A stretch of 32,314 bases of DNA from Legionellales bacterium (GTDB taxonomy: Bacteria > Pseudomonadota > Gammaproteobacteria > Legionellales > Legionellaceae): contig JAPLRK010000072.1 in assembly GCA_026399195.1 (NCBI GenBank), positions 1 through 32,314 of the forward strand. The letters are read 5' to 3'. Below the pieces are notes generated by a model. The model was not told the DNA's origin. It saw only the letters and a list, made by a program, of their open reading frames with translations, and searched no databases. A program made the position numbers and the translations under genes. Of this stretch, positions 8,741-17,230 are shown piece by piece (the stretch's first letter is position 1; each line of letters starts with the position of its first letter).

Positions 8741-10108
8741 CTAACTTTTCTCACTAAGCAATCTTGGAATTTGTCCAACCAAATAAAATGGAATGGACAT
8801 TAGAGTATAATGGATTTCTTTGCCCAACCGATTTTTTACAGCGATAGGAGTCATACTTGGCAAATCTGCATTCATGCGCAACGCCCGTGGATAATTTTTT
8901 AATTCCATAAATAGGTGTAATGATTTCAAACTACCTGTACTCCCTGCTTTGACTTCAATAGGGATTACTTGAGGACCATGCTGTATTAGATAATCAATCT
9001 CAGCAGTATTATTTGGTTCATCGCGTAACCAATAATATAGCGCGGGCTCTAAATAAAATGGGTTGATCGTTCTTAATATTTGTCCAACGACTTGCTCCGC
9101 CATGCCGCCTTTATTGATGAAGAACAAATCCTGAGGTGATTGAATATGTGAAAAATTTAATCCAAGCGCTGCACTACATAAGCCTACATCTAAAAAAATG
9201 GATTTAAAGTACTTTTCTTTTAGCTCGGCGGCTAAAGGAATGCCATTTCCAGCGCATGCAGAAACACGATGGCATACGCGAGCGCGACATAATAATTCGA
9301 AGCATTGCTTTATGCTACTGGATTGAGCCTCTGCATTCACCCGATGAAATACAAATTTCTCTCCCAAAAATTTTGGGACGGCGCTGAAGGTATCGTACAG
9401 CTTTTCAAGGGACATACGACCTCGATACTTTGCAAAGTCATCGCGATAGGTTGCAAGTATGTCGTGTTGTATTGTCGCGACATCATGTAATGACTTGGTT
9501 GAGATCCAACTTGACACAGCAGCTGGCATTCCACCGATGATGACATATTCCCTAAATAAGGATAAACAATCATCATGGATGGATTGAGGAATCAACTTTT
9601 CAAAAGGAACGGTTTGTAAATAATCATGCAATGATTTTTTGTGATGGGCTAATAAAAATTCTTCAAATGATAATGGCTCTAAATGCATGTAAGTAATGCG
9701 CCCTACTGGCATGCTGAACGTATGATCATGTAATAAAAATTCAAGGAGTGAGCCTGCAGCTATCACCGGTAGCTCTGAAAAATCTTCTGCAAACCAGCGA
9801 AGCTTACTCAATACCCCTGGAGCTGCTTGTATTTCGTCTAGAAATAATAAGCTTTTTTTGGGATCAATGGGATGATTTAACGCGCTTTCTAATTCAAGTA
9901 GGATTTGATATGGATCATTACTTTTGAAAAGATCAGCGCGATCGGGGCGTTTTTCAAAATTGATCTCAATCAGGGTAAGATCCGAGATCGTGGCAAACTG
10001 CCGTACTAACCAGGTTTTCCCAACCTGTCTTGCACCACGAATAACAAGCGGCTTACGAGCTTCTAATGCTAGCCAATGGGTAAGATGTTCGATGGCTTTT
10101 CTATACAT
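8741..10108 (-). CDS. AAA ATPase of the DUF4143 type, start codon hit by MITE insertion
   Basis: 455 residues with an N-terminal ATPase domain (AAA_14 type) and a C-terminal DUF4143 domain. Walker A is GARQVGKT (residues 25-32), Walker B LLFLDE (87-92), then a sensor-like PVIAAGS. The C-terminal part carries a nuclease-like pattern, GGMAEQVVGQ then AEIDYLIQ then IPIEVKAG, resembling the E..D..ExK core of PD-(D/E)XK folds. Proteins of this family are common, often horizontally acquired, and their role is poorly known. The ATG at 10106-10108 is part of a 7-bp target duplication made by the MITE at 10109-10331. The original Shine-Dalgarno GAGGAT now lies at 10345-10350, on the far side of the element. 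Codons are intact, but translation initiation is probably weakened or dependent on MITE sequence. Confidence 0.9.
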   Translation of the reverse strand: MYRKAIEHLTHWLALEARKPLVIRGARQVGKTWLVRQFATISDLTLIEINFEKRPDRADLFKSNDPYQILLELESALNHPIDPKKSLLFLDEIQAAPGVLSKLRWFAEDFSELPVIAAGSLLEFLLHDHTFSMPVGRITYMHLEPLSFEEFLLAHHKKSLHDYLQTVPFEKLIPQSIHDDCLSLFREYVIIGGMPAAVSSWISTKSLHDVATIQHDILATYRDDFAKYRGRMSLEKLYDTFSAVPKFLGEKFVFHRVNAEAQSSSIKQCFELLCRARVCHRVSACAGNGIPLAAELKEKYFKSIFLDVGLCSAALGLNFSHIQSPQDLFFINKGGMAEQVVGQILRTINPFYLEPALYYWLRDEPNNTAEIDYLIQHGPQVIPIEVKAGSTGSLKSLHLFMELKNYPRALRMNADLPSMTPIAVKNRLGKEIHYTLMSIPFYLVGQIPRLLSEKS

Positions 10109-10331
10109 TTGGACTCTGGACAGAAAGACATGAAAAGGGCCTCATGTCTTTCTGTCCAAGAAATTTGAGATTTATCCATTTCGGTTTGATCATTACTAGC
10201 CCTAAGTGATTATATTTTTATAAGGTGAATGGACTGTATCAACCCATTGACGTCTAAAAACACATCAGATCTAAAATTATTTGGACAGATTTGCATACGT
10301 CTTTTTGCATCCAATTCTGTCCAGAGTCCAA
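10109..10331 (+). mobile_element. 223-bp MITE-like element with 15-bp terminal inverted repeats and 7-bp target duplication
   Basis: Ends are perfect inverted repeats, TTGGACTCTGGACAG on the left and CTGTCCAGAGTCCAA on the right. The 7-bp sequence TATACAT occurs at both flanks (10102-10108 and 10332-10338), a target-site duplication. Inside are a perfect 16-bp hairpin at 10118-10157 (arm GGACAGAAAGACATGA, 8-nt loop) and a looser hairpin at 10283-10322. No transposase is encoded, so it is non-autonomous. A diverged copy lies in opposite orientation at 31502-31700 and a minimal derivative at 6437-6480. The parent transposon family is not recognised. Confidence 0.88.
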
Positions 10332-10387
10332 TATACATGACGGTATCCTCAGTTAGAGAATCATATGATGATTTATCTACTGATGTC

Positions 10388-10411
10388 AAGAAAACAGATG
10401 CCTGTTTTCTT
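10388..10411. terminator. 10-bp perfect hairpin after the 10443 gene
   Basis: AAGAAAACAG-4 nt-CTGTTTTCTT, a perfect 10-bp stem 31 nt past the stop of the minus-strand gene ending at 10443. The T-rich arm is part of the stem and no further T tract follows, so terminator function is tentative. Confidence 0.45.
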
Positions 10412-10442
10412 GGTTTACTACATAAAACATGGCTCTGTTTTG

Positions 10443-11699
10443 TTAAGACTTAATACCCGGGGTTCGCTCTGGCGACTGATCTTTCCGTTCTTCACTCGCC
10501 CCACCCGTCCGACCTCTTCTAAAAAGACCAACGCCTAGCGCAAGACCCGCAGTCCCAAGAGCTAAGACAGGAAGAGATATGGGTGCCGCATGCCCAAAGC
10601 TTGCGACAAGGGAGAGTGAACTCACAATCATCAAAGCCAAGCTGATGACGGATAACATCACGCCTGCGATGATGTGACCCCAATGGCCTTTCTGACTCAC
10701 TCGTTCTCGCAAGTTCGAGTAGTTTTCAATAGCCGCAAGGGTTGGAGCGGTGGCGATCGCTTTTGATGCATCTACAACCTCGATATAAATGACCTCGTTT
10801 GTTTTTCTATATGCGACCAATGCCTTCAGAACAAGACTCTTTACCACTTCGCTTAAGAGAGCGGCCGTTTGATCCCGCTCAGCCGCTGTCAATTGCCGAA
10901 GTAAGGCCTCTGATCCATACGCCTTTAATCTATCTAACTGTCGCCTTGAGGCCGCTGCAGTTAGCGACGTACTTAAGCCTTCATGAATTTCAGCTAGCGC
11001 TTTCGGGAGAGCGTCTATTTCTTTAATGAACGCTTGATTGGCTACGGCCAACGCGCCATGAGGTTGTATTTCAAAGTGTCCATGTTTCAAATAAAGCTCA
11101 AATCTTGGCGCTTGTCCAAAAGGATAAACAACACTAGGATCAGAGTCTGCCTGCAAGCGGGGATTGATATGGGGTTCGTACTGATCGGTACTGTCCCCTG
11201 GGACATGATCATAAGCCCCTAATCTCAAACCAAAAGGACGATAAAACAAATCGAAAGCGTCCTCAACCGTTAACATATGATAACGTCCTTGCGGGATAAC
11301 CTCTCCCCCCAGATTTTCCTCACCCGAGCCATCCTGCAAATCTTGCAAACCCCCCAAATCTCCCGGTCGATAAGCCCCACTCTCCAAACCCACTTCCGCG
11401 ACAAAAGCTCGGACAACAGGTGCAAAAAGAATTTCTTGGGCATAAAAGGAATGTTGACTCAGAAAGGTTTCAAAGGCCCGCCAATCAAAACAAGGATGAT
11501 TCTGAACCCCATATTCGCGAGCAAAAATCGTTTTTAACTTCACATAGTGCTCGACCACGGGATTATGCAAGATAGCCCCTAAAGTGCCATTCGCTTCACG
11601 CAAAGCCATCTCATGGATACCGTTTAAAACCATAGGCAAAGCACAACTTAAAGCACAATTATTTAACAAACCTGTGATACGTGGTGTTGGCATTGGCAT
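10443..11699 (-). CDS. Putative membrane-anchored papain-fold cysteine protease, effector candidate
   Basis: 418 residues. Near the N-terminus, GLLNNCALSCALP (Cys15 and Cys19) resembles the Cys elbow and following helix of OTU/USP-like peptidases. At residues 200-210, FELYLKHGHFE (His208) resembles the hydrophobic-x-His strand that supplies the catalytic His in OTU-like enzymes. Between them are helical segments (FETFLSQHSFYAQEILFAPVVRAFV). The C-terminal region has a helical stretch (220-335), two hydrophobic segments (about 343-367 and 373-393) and a polar tail rich in Glu/Arg (SEERKDQSPER), compatible with a Dot/Icm-type C-terminal signal. I infer a protease or deubiquitinase anchored in a membrane; the fold call is by eye and weak. 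ATG at 11697-11699 has AAGGG 7 nt upstream, and a good sigma-70 promoter lies at 11741-11770. Confidence 0.72.
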   Translation of the reverse strand: MPMPTPRITGLLNNCALSCALPMVLNGIHEMALREANGTLGAILHNPVVEHYVKLKTIFAREYGVQNHPCFDWRAFETFLSQHSFYAQEILFAPVVRAFVAEVGLESGAYRPGDLGGLQDLQDGSGEENLGGEVIPQGRYHMLTVEDAFDLFYRPFGLRLGAYDHVPGDSTDQYEPHINPRLQADSDPSVVYPFGQAPRFELYLKHGHFEIQPHGALAVANQAFIKEIDALPKALAEIHEGLSTSLTAAASRRQLDRLKAYGSEALLRQLTAAERDQTAALLSEVVKSLVLKALVAYRKTNEVIYIEVVDASKAIATAPTLAAIENYSNLRERVSQKGHWGHIIAGVMLSVISLALMIVSSLSLVASFGHAAPISLPVLALGTAGLALGVGLFRRGRTGGASEERKDQSPERTPGIKS

Positions 11700-11740
11700 G
11701 ACGAACCCTTTCTCTTTTGAGTCTGAAGATCTTATGGTTC

Positions 11741-11770
11741 ATTGTATCATAAAAATCCATTTAGGGTCAA
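11741..11770 (-). promoter_or_regulatory. Sigma-70 promoter of the 10443-11699 gene
   Basis: Minus strand TTGACC (11765-11770), 18-nt spacer, TACAAT (11741-11746), about 40 nt before the ATG. It lies just after the stop of the upstream small ORF. Confidence 0.7.
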
Positions 11771-11780
11771 ATTTCGGCAG

Positions 11781-12170
11781 TCAAACCAGTCCTTCTGTAG
11801 CTTTACTAGCCGCTTCAAAATAATCTCCAATACTATTCATGAATAGAGCTGCATCATCCATCATTTTAGGAAAATGTTCTTGATCAAACGCACAACCAAA
11901 CGGTTTTTCCTCTGATTGGTGTTGAAGTAATCCTTTAAAAGATTTATCAATTTCAGTAATACCCAAAGTGAATTGATCAAAATCAACGGGATCAAAATGT
12001 TCCAATGAATTAATGAGCGCCTCAGCATTTGGATCAGGCATTGGAAGAGCCTGTCTGATAGCCGCTGAAAAACAAAGCGCTGATCTCTTCACTTCCTGCA
12101 TGTTTTGATGAAGTAACTTTAAAAGCTTATCGTCGATATTGTTGCTTGGTAACTTGCTCATGATGTTCAT
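11781..12170 (-). CDS. Small hypothetical protein, helical
   Basis: 129 residues with no recognisable family. The sequence is mostly amphipathic helix by eye (KLLKLLHQNMQEVKRSALCF, ITEIDKSFKGLLQHQ), with no membrane segment or signal peptide. Its ATG overlaps the stop of the upstream ORF in an ATGA arrangement, implying translational coupling. A second ATG three codons in (12161) has AGGA 8 nt upstream and may be the main start. It is followed by the promoter of the putative protease gene. Likely an accessory partner of the glycine-rich membrane ORF before it; function unknown. Confidence 0.65.
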   Translation of the reverse strand: MNIMSKLPSNNIDDKLLKLLHQNMQEVKRSALCFSAAIRQALPMPDPNAEALINSLEHFDPVDFDQFTLGITEIDKSFKGLLQHQSEEKPFGCAFDQEHFPKMMDDAALFMNSIGDYFEAASKATEGLV

Positions 12171-12517
12171 CCTGGTGCCATAGTGTCATTTGGTTCATCC
12201 CCCGACTGTGGAATTGCCCCCTTTGCCGATCCAGTCAAATGAAATAAATTCCCAAGGAGTTTGAAAGCACCAGCCAAGATCAAACATGCTGCTCCAATGG
12301 GTACAGCGGCAACCGCTCCGATGGTACCGACGATACAGGCAGTTAATTTAGGTAGGCCTCTTGTGAGTCGCCAAGTTGTCATACTCTTACTGGGTGAGAA
12401 CTCTTGTCTTAATACGTCTGATCCCCCTCTGAATGCCGCAATCGTTCCAAGACCAAGTCCTACCCAAGTAGCATAGGGCGCGGCAATTGGGCACAAACCG
12501 CTTACCACTTCATCCAC
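12167..12517 (-). CDS. Small glycine-rich membrane protein, possibly 5'-frameshifted
   Basis: 116 residues from a GTG at 12515-12517, directly after an in-frame stop and without a clear Shine-Dalgarno. It has two hydrophobic, Gly/Ala-rich segments (about residues 12-30, PYATWVGLGLGTIAAF, and 60-90, IVGTIGAVAAVPIGAACLILAGAF), so it is probably an integral membrane protein. No family recognised. A 33-codon ORF with a strong Shine-Dalgarno (12502-12603) overlaps its start in another frame and ends GIGATFLEWMKW. A one-base shift near the TTTT at 12522-12525 would join them into one protein of roughly 145 residues, so this may be the body of a frameshifted gene. Confidence 0.55.
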   Translation of the reverse strand: MDEVVSGLCPIAAPYATWVGLGLGTIAAFRGGSDVLRQEFSPSKSMTTWRLTRGLPKLTACIVGTIGAVAAVPIGAACLILAGAFKLLGNLFHLTGSAKGAIPQSGDEPNDTMAPG

Positions 12518-12603
12518 TCAAGAAAAGTGGCACCTATGCCACTGCAGGCTTCTCCTGTATTCCAAAGCTTGTTGCTGCTAAGTTTATGTCCCACAATCTT
12601 CAT
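12502..12603 (-). CDS. 33-residue ORF, leader peptide or N-terminus of the next ORF
   Basis: ATG at 12601-12603 follows AAGGA with 7-nt spacing, the best ribosome-binding site in this small cluster, and a consensus TTGACA promoter lies 67 nt upstream. The product starts MKIVGHKLSS and ends in TAA at 12502, overlapping the start of the 12167-12517 ORF in a different frame. It could be the displaced N-terminus of that protein or a separate short peptide. Confidence 0.4.
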   Translation of the reverse strand: MKIVGHKLSSNKLWNTGEACSGIGATFLEWMKW

Positions 12604-12669
12604 GATTCATTCCTTCGACTCAACGCACAACACAAACAACAAAGAGGTCATCACCATTCCTTCTTTTTA

Positions 12670-12697
12670 AGTGTAGTTGTGATTATGACTTTGTCAA
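12670..12697 (-). promoter_or_regulatory. Sigma-70 promoter of the small-ORF operon
   Basis: Minus strand consensus TTGACA (12692-12697), 16-nt spacer, TACACT (12670-12675). It drives leftward transcription into 12603-11781. It is divergent from the promoter at 12739. Confidence 0.65.
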
Positions 12698-12738
12698 CAA
12701 GCTCTGACACGATCGAAATTGCATGACCTACAATCAAA

Positions 12739-12767
12739 TTGATCTATTTTAGATTGTACTATATAAT
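12739..12767 (+). promoter_or_regulatory. Sigma-70 promoter of the WipA-like gene
   Basis: TTGATC (12739-12744), 17-nt spacer, TATAAT (12762-12767), 29 nt before the ATG at 12797. Close to consensus in both boxes and spacing. Confidence 0.78.
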
Positions 12768-12796
12768 ACTTAAACACCAATAGCTGAGGTTTCATC

Positions 12797-14350
12797 ATGA
12801 CACATCGTGTGATTCAAGAGAATGTTGATATTTATCAAATGCCTAAGGATTGCTTTGGGGCTCACGCCAATACACAAATCACGATTGGAGATCTTCACGG
12901 AAATGCTATGAAGCTTATGTTTATGTTGGTGAAGCAGGGCATAGTTTCTAATATGACGGAAGAAAGTTATGCGAGGTTAGTCGCTATCTATCTGAAATCT
13001 CCTTTAATAAAGCAAGACATTGAAGACTTTAATCAAATCATTTCAGGGCTTCAATTGAAAAATAAAACAGCCCTTCGATTGATTGGGGATGAGCTTGGTG
13101 ATCGCGGGAGTAATGATTATTTCACCCTTAAAATTTTGAAAAGATTGCATGATGAACAGGTGCCGGTCGAGCATATCATTTCCAATCATTGCGCTGAATT
13201 TGTTCAAGCCTGTGAGGATTATCCAGAAAAAAGGCATTTCCATGCGCCAATGATGATGTTTGGTCATGCTAAGTCCTTAGAAAATTTAAATGCCCTTGTA
13301 GAACAGGGATTGGTTTCTTCAACCGAGGTGATAGAGCTTGCAAATACCGTTGTTAAGCCGAAGTTAAAGGCCATTTCTTATGATTTAAATGCTGATAATT
13401 CAGCAATCACCCTTTTTAGTCACGCCGGTATTGGATTAAACGTCATTGAAGGACTAGCAAAATTGTTCCATGTTCCTTATCAAGATGCAACTGCCTTGGA
13501 CTTGGCGAAAACAATAGATGGCATCAACCAAAGATTTCAAGAGCATGTGAAACAAAAAACCGTGGATCAATTATTTCCACCTGATGCCATGCATGACGGT
13601 TATGGAGATGGTCGTGCTGATTTAAGAGCTGACCCGATGGTGTGTGCTATTTGGAATAGACGATATGATCTGATAGACAGGCCCGCGGTGAAGCATAGTT
13701 ATCGGATAGCCTATGCTCATGGACATGACGGGAGTGATCCATTGCAATTGCAAGATAATGTGTACAATTTGGATATGGAGAATAATCTTGGTAAAACACC
13801 CGACAGTAATAAAGGGGAGTACCGCGTGTTGCATCATACCAAACCACCCAAAGTAGAGGCTAGAAATATTTCTGAGGCAGCGGTTGACAGCCAAAGACAG
13901 CGGTTACTGTTAGGACCAACCATGATGACGCGAAATGCGTATGTTAACGATTTTCAAATACAATTAATCGCCCTGTGTCAAAAAGAACGGGCGTTAAGAC
14001 GAAATGGACATCTTGAGAGTGCCGATGCTGCGAAAACGATGACAGAGACCATAACCCAAAGTTACGAGCAGAATTTCCGTACAAATGTCGGAAGGTTTCA
14101 AGAGGAGTGCAATGCAGCCATTGCAACAGCTCGACCTCAATTGGAAACTCATCGGGGTTGGAAGCGTGTTTTAAGTTATCTTCTTCTTATCATTTCTGTT
14201 GTTGGTATTTACCCTGTCATAGCTGACATACAACATAAAAAAGCGACAGGAAAACACTTGCCTTTCTTTCAAACAGATAGTGCTAAAAAGATGGACGATA
14301 TTGAAAAAACAGTGGAGAGAGCGCCTCATCAGCCACCTGCTTCTGCATGA
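12797..14350 (+). CDS. WipA/WipB-like PPP-family phosphatase, effector candidate
   Basis: 517 residues. The metallophosphatase motifs of the PPP family are in order: ITIGDLHGN (residues 28-36, GDxHG), LIGDELGDRGSND (96-107, GDxxDRG-like with an insertion), IISNHCAEF (127-135, replacing GNHE), LFSHAGIG (207-213) and AYAHGHDG (306-312). The combination GDLHGN...GDELGDRGSNDYFTLKIL recalls the Legionella Dot/Icm effectors WipA and WipB, for which protein phosphatase activity has been described. A helical region follows (365-450), then a membrane segment (about 458-477) and a polar tail containing KKMDDIEKTVERAP, suited to a translocation signal. ATG at 12797 has GAGG at 7 nt and a near-consensus promoter at 12739-12767. 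Likely function: dephosphorylation of host proteins at a membrane; substrate unknown. AT-rich relative to neighbours. Confidence 0.85.
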   Translation: MTHRVIQENVDIYQMPKDCFGAHANTQITIGDLHGNAMKLMFMLVKQGIVSNMTEESYARLVAIYLKSPLIKQDIEDFNQIISGLQLKNKTALRLIGDELGDRGSNDYFTLKILKRLHDEQVPVEHIISNHCAEFVQACEDYPEKRHFHAPMMMFGHAKSLENLNALVEQGLVSSTEVIELANTVVKPKLKAISYDLNADNSAITLFSHAGIGLNVIEGLAKLFHVPYQDATALDLAKTIDGINQRFQEHVKQKTVDQLFPPDAMHDGYGDGRADLRADPMVCAIWNRRYDLIDRPAVKHSYRIAYAHGHDGSDPLQLQDNVYNLDMENNLGKTPDSNKGEYRVLHHTKPPKVEARNISEAAVDSQRQRLLLGPTMMTRNAYVNDFQIQLIALCQKERALRRNGHLESADAAKTMTETITQSYEQNFRTNVGRFQEECNAAIATARPQLETHRGWKRVLSYLLLIISVVGIYPVIADIQHKKATGKHLPFFQTDSAKKMDDIEKTVERAPHQPPASA

Positions 14351-14376
14351 TCAGAGGTGGTTCTCTCTCTACTCAA

Positions 14377-15681
14377 TCAAACCCTCCCAAACAAGTCATA
14401 ATCATCACTATCCGTTATCGTCACCTCAATCAGACTTCCGACCGTGATATTTGGCGCGTGGGGCAAAATCACCAAACCATCGATTTCAGGGGCATCACTC
14501 TTGCTTCGAGCGATGATCTGCTCATCGTGCACTTCATCAACCAGAACCGCTTGCCGTGTGCCAACCTTGGCTTTTAAGCGTTTACGGCTGATGTCTGCCT
14601 GAACTTGCATGAATTGATGGTAACGCTCTTCTTTCACATCGATGGGAACGGGGCTGGCCAATTCATTTGCCTTGGCGCCTGCAACTGGGGAGTATTGGAA
14701 GCAGCCAACCCTATCCAGTTGTGCTGCTTCCAAGAAATCGAGTAGCTCTTCAAACTCTTCTTCAGTCTCCCCTGGAAATCCAACGATAAAGGTTGATCTT
14801 AACGTGATATCAGGGCACACCTCACGCCACGACGCAATCCGCTGCAAAGTGTTTTCGCTGCATGCGGGTCGCTTCATGGCCTTTAAGACTCGCTGATTTG
14901 CATGCTGCAACGGGATGTCCAGATACGGTAGAATGAGCCCCTCTCGCATGAGGGGAATAATCTCATCGACATGCGGATAGGGGTAGACATAATGCAGGCG
15001 TACCCAAATCCCAAGCTCGCCTAATTGCTCACACAATTCGTAAAAACGCGTCTTGATGGTTTTACCACCCCATGCCACCGGTTGATAACGGGTATCGATC
15101 CCATAAGCACTGGTGTCTTGAGAAATCACCAAGATTTCCTTCACCCCTGCTTTTTTCAGTTGATTCGCCTCCGTCAATACATTCACCATGGGATAGCTTG
15201 AGAGCTTGCCGCGCATGGTTGGAATGATGCAAAAGGTGCATTTTTGATTACAGCCCTCTGATATCTTTAAATAAGCATAATGACGGGGAGTTAACTTAAT
15301 GCCCTCTGGGGGAAGCAGTTGTATGAAAGGATCCGTCGGTGGTGGAAGATGCGTGTGGACTGCGCTCACTACCTCTTCATAAGCATGAGCACCACTGATG
15401 TGCAAAACGTCAGGACAGGCATCACGAATCACATCAGCTTTTGCCCCCAAACAACCCGTCACGATCACCCGACCATTTTCAGCCATCGCTTCTTGAATGG
15501 TTTCTAAAGACTCTTTCACCGCCGCGTCAATAAAACCACACGTGTTGATCACCACCACGCCGGCGTCTTTAAATGTGGGCACGAGCTCATACCCTTCGGC
15601 TCTTAACCTCGTGATGATCCGCTCTGAATCCACCAATGCTTTCGGACAACCCAAACTGACAAAACCTACTTTATGATTCAT
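14377..15681 (-). CDS. rimO: Ribosomal protein uS12 methylthiotransferase RimO
   Basis: Radical SAM enzyme that methylthiolates the conserved Asp of ribosomal protein uS12 (Asp88/89 by bacterial numbering). 434 residues from ATG 15681. N-terminal MTTase domain with cluster Cys in [24 protein letters not shown] and VTGCLGA; radical SAM domain with [13 protein letters not shown] (CxxxCxxC); C-terminal TRAM domain ending [11 protein letters not shown] longer frame begins at a TTG (15699), but ATG 15681 gives [12 protein letters not shown], the usual RimO start. It begins 2 nt after the stop of the aldehyde dehydrogenase gene, so the two are probably cotranscribed. The family length of about 440 fits. 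Confidence 0.96.
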   Translation of the reverse strand: MNHKVGFVSLGCPKALVDSERIITRLRAEGYELVPTFKDAGVVVINTCGFIDAAVKESLETIQEAMAENGRVIVTGCLGAKADVIRDACPDVLHISGAHAYEEVVSAVHTHLPPPTDPFIQLLPPEGIKLTPRHYAYLKISEGCNQKCTFCIIPTMRGKLSSYPMVNVLTEANQLKKAGVKEILVISQDTSAYGIDTRYQPVAWGGKTIKTRFYELCEQLGELGIWVRLHYVYPYPHVDEIIPLMREGLILPYLDIPLQHANQRVLKAMKRPACSENTLQRIASWREVCPDITLRSTFIVGFPGETEEEFEELLDFLEAAQLDRVGCFQYSPVAGAKANELASPVPIDVKEERYHQFMQVQADISRKRLKAKVGTRQAVLVDEVHDEQIIARSKSDAPEIDGLVILPHAPNITVGSLIEVTITDSDDYDLFGRV

Positions 15682-15683
15682 TC

Positions 15684-17132
15684 TCAAAGACCCATGCAAA
15701 GATACTTAATGTTCAAATAATCATCAATACCATATTTAGATCCTTCCCGACCAAAACCTGATTCTTTCACCCCGCCAAAGGGTGCGACCGTGGTTGAGAA
15801 TAACCCTTCATTGATACTGACCATCCCATACTCTAAAGCTTCCGCCACCCGCCAAGCCCTACTGAGCTCTTTGGTATAAAAATACGACGCCAACCCGTAC
15901 GAGGTGTGATTGGCTTTTTGAATCACATCTTGTTCGTCTTTAAATCGGTAAATGGCTATCACAGGCCCAAAAATTTCCTCGGAAAAAAGAATGGCCTTTT
16001 CATTCACCTCCGTGAGCAGCGTCGGTTGATATGCATTAGGTGATGAAGGATCTCGCTTGCCCCCAAAGAGGAGTTTGGCTCCTTTTTGAATGGCGTCTTT
16101 GACCAAACCATCCACTTTTTCTACGGCCATCTTGTTGATCAAGGGCCCAAGGGTCGACCCTGCGTGCAGCCCGTTGCCCACTTTAATTTGTTGCAATTGA
16201 GCAAGTAGAAGCTTCGTAAATTCATCAAACACCTGATCGTGGACATAAACACGATTGGCCGCCACACAGGCTTGGCCCGTGTTTCTGAATTTAGCGACCA
16301 TCAAACCTGCCACCGCCCGCACCACATCAGCATCTTCAAACACAATAAATGGGGCATTCCCGCCCAACTCTAGTGCTAGTTTTTTAACCGTCCCAGCACA
16401 TTGTTGCATCAATAATTTACCCACACGAGTTGATCCTGTGAACGATAATTTCTTGACCTGAGGGTTACTTGAAAACTCTTGTCCAATGACCACTGGATCA
16501 CCTGTGATGATGTTTAAAACCCCTGCTGGAATGAGAGCCTCCTCGGCAAGGGCTGCTAAGGCAAGCGCCGAATAAGGCGTAGATTCAGCAGGCTTGATAA
16601 CCATCGTACATCCTGCCATCAATGCGGGCGCTGCTTTTCGAGCGATCATCGCCATTGGAAAATTCCATGGTGTCACCGCGCAGCAAACACCTACCGGCTG
16701 TTTTATTACCAATAATCGCCTGTCTTGATGGATGGTTGGGATGATGTCACCATAGACTCGTGGTCCCTCTTCTGCAAACCAATAATTAAATGAATTCCCA
16801 TAAGCAATTTCGCCTAATGACTCGGCAAGAGGTTTGCCAAGTTCATACGTCATGATGCGACTTAAATCGTTTTGATGCGCATCTATCAACTCGGCCCATC
16901 GCCGAATCAACTTAGACCGCTCCTGTGCTGTGGTTTGCCGCCAACTCTGAAAGGCATCGTCTGCCGCCTGAATGGCTGCAGCTGTTTCCTTTTGGCCCAT
17001 CTTGGGGACCACGCCAATGAGGCTCTCATCAAAGGGATTGTGCACTTCAAAAGTAGCCCCATCATGAGCATTCACCCATTGTCCATTGATATAATTTTGT
17101 TGCCTAAAGAGTGTTTTATTAGTGAGATCCAT
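15684..17132 (-). CDS. gabD: NAD(P)-dependent succinate-semialdehyde dehydrogenase (aldehyde dehydrogenase family)
   Basis: Oxidises succinate semialdehyde to succinate, linking 4-aminobutyrate degradation to the TCA cycle. 482 residues, full length. Landmarks: [11 protein letters not shown] at the N-terminus, [48 protein letters not shown], the catalytic Glu in [16 protein letters not shown], the catalytic Cys in [24 protein letters not shown], and the C-terminal [26 protein letters not shown] typical of GabD. Substrate assignment rests on overall resemblance to GabD; another short aldehyde is possible. Its stop is 2 nt before the rimO ATG. No GABA transaminase gene is nearby. Confidence 0.9.
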   Translation of the reverse strand: MDLTNKTLFRQQNYINGQWVNAHDGATFEVHNPFDESLIGVVPKMGQKETAAAIQAADDAFQSWRQTTAQERSKLIRRWAELIDAHQNDLSRIMTYELGKPLAESLGEIAYGNSFNYWFAEEGPRVYGDIIPTIHQDRRLLVIKQPVGVCCAVTPWNFPMAMIARKAAPALMAGCTMVIKPAESTPYSALALAALAEEALIPAGVLNIITGDPVVIGQEFSSNPQVKKLSFTGSTRVGKLLMQQCAGTVKKLALELGGNAPFIVFEDADVVRAVAGLMVAKFRNTGQACVAANRVYVHDQVFDEFTKLLLAQLQQIKVGNGLHAGSTLGPLINKMAVEKVDGLVKDAIQKGAKLLFGGKRDPSSPNAYQPTLLTEVNEKAILFSEEIFGPVIAIYRFKDEQDVIQKANHTSYGLASYFYTKELSRAWRVAEALEYGMVSINEGLFSTTVAPFGGVKESGFGREGSKYGIDDYLNIKYLCMGL

Positions 17133-17160
17133 TTCAGCCTCTGATCAAAGTGATATGTTA

Positions 17161-17201
17161 GGATCGGGAGCGAAATAACTTCCTTATTTCGCTCCCGATC
17201 C
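17161..17201 (-). terminator. 18-bp perfect hairpin downstream of the HAD-like gene
   Basis: GGATCGGGAGCGAAATAA, 5-nt loop, then its perfect complement. It lies 29 nt after the stop of the 17231 gene and ahead of gabD. It lacks a following T tract on either strand, so it may be a strong RNA 3'-end structure or a palindromic repeat. The core AAATAACTTCCTT also occurs in the repeat pair near dsbD, hinting at a shared origin. Confidence 0.55.
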
Positions 17202-17230
17202 TTGAAGTATATCATGACGCGGTTGGACCA

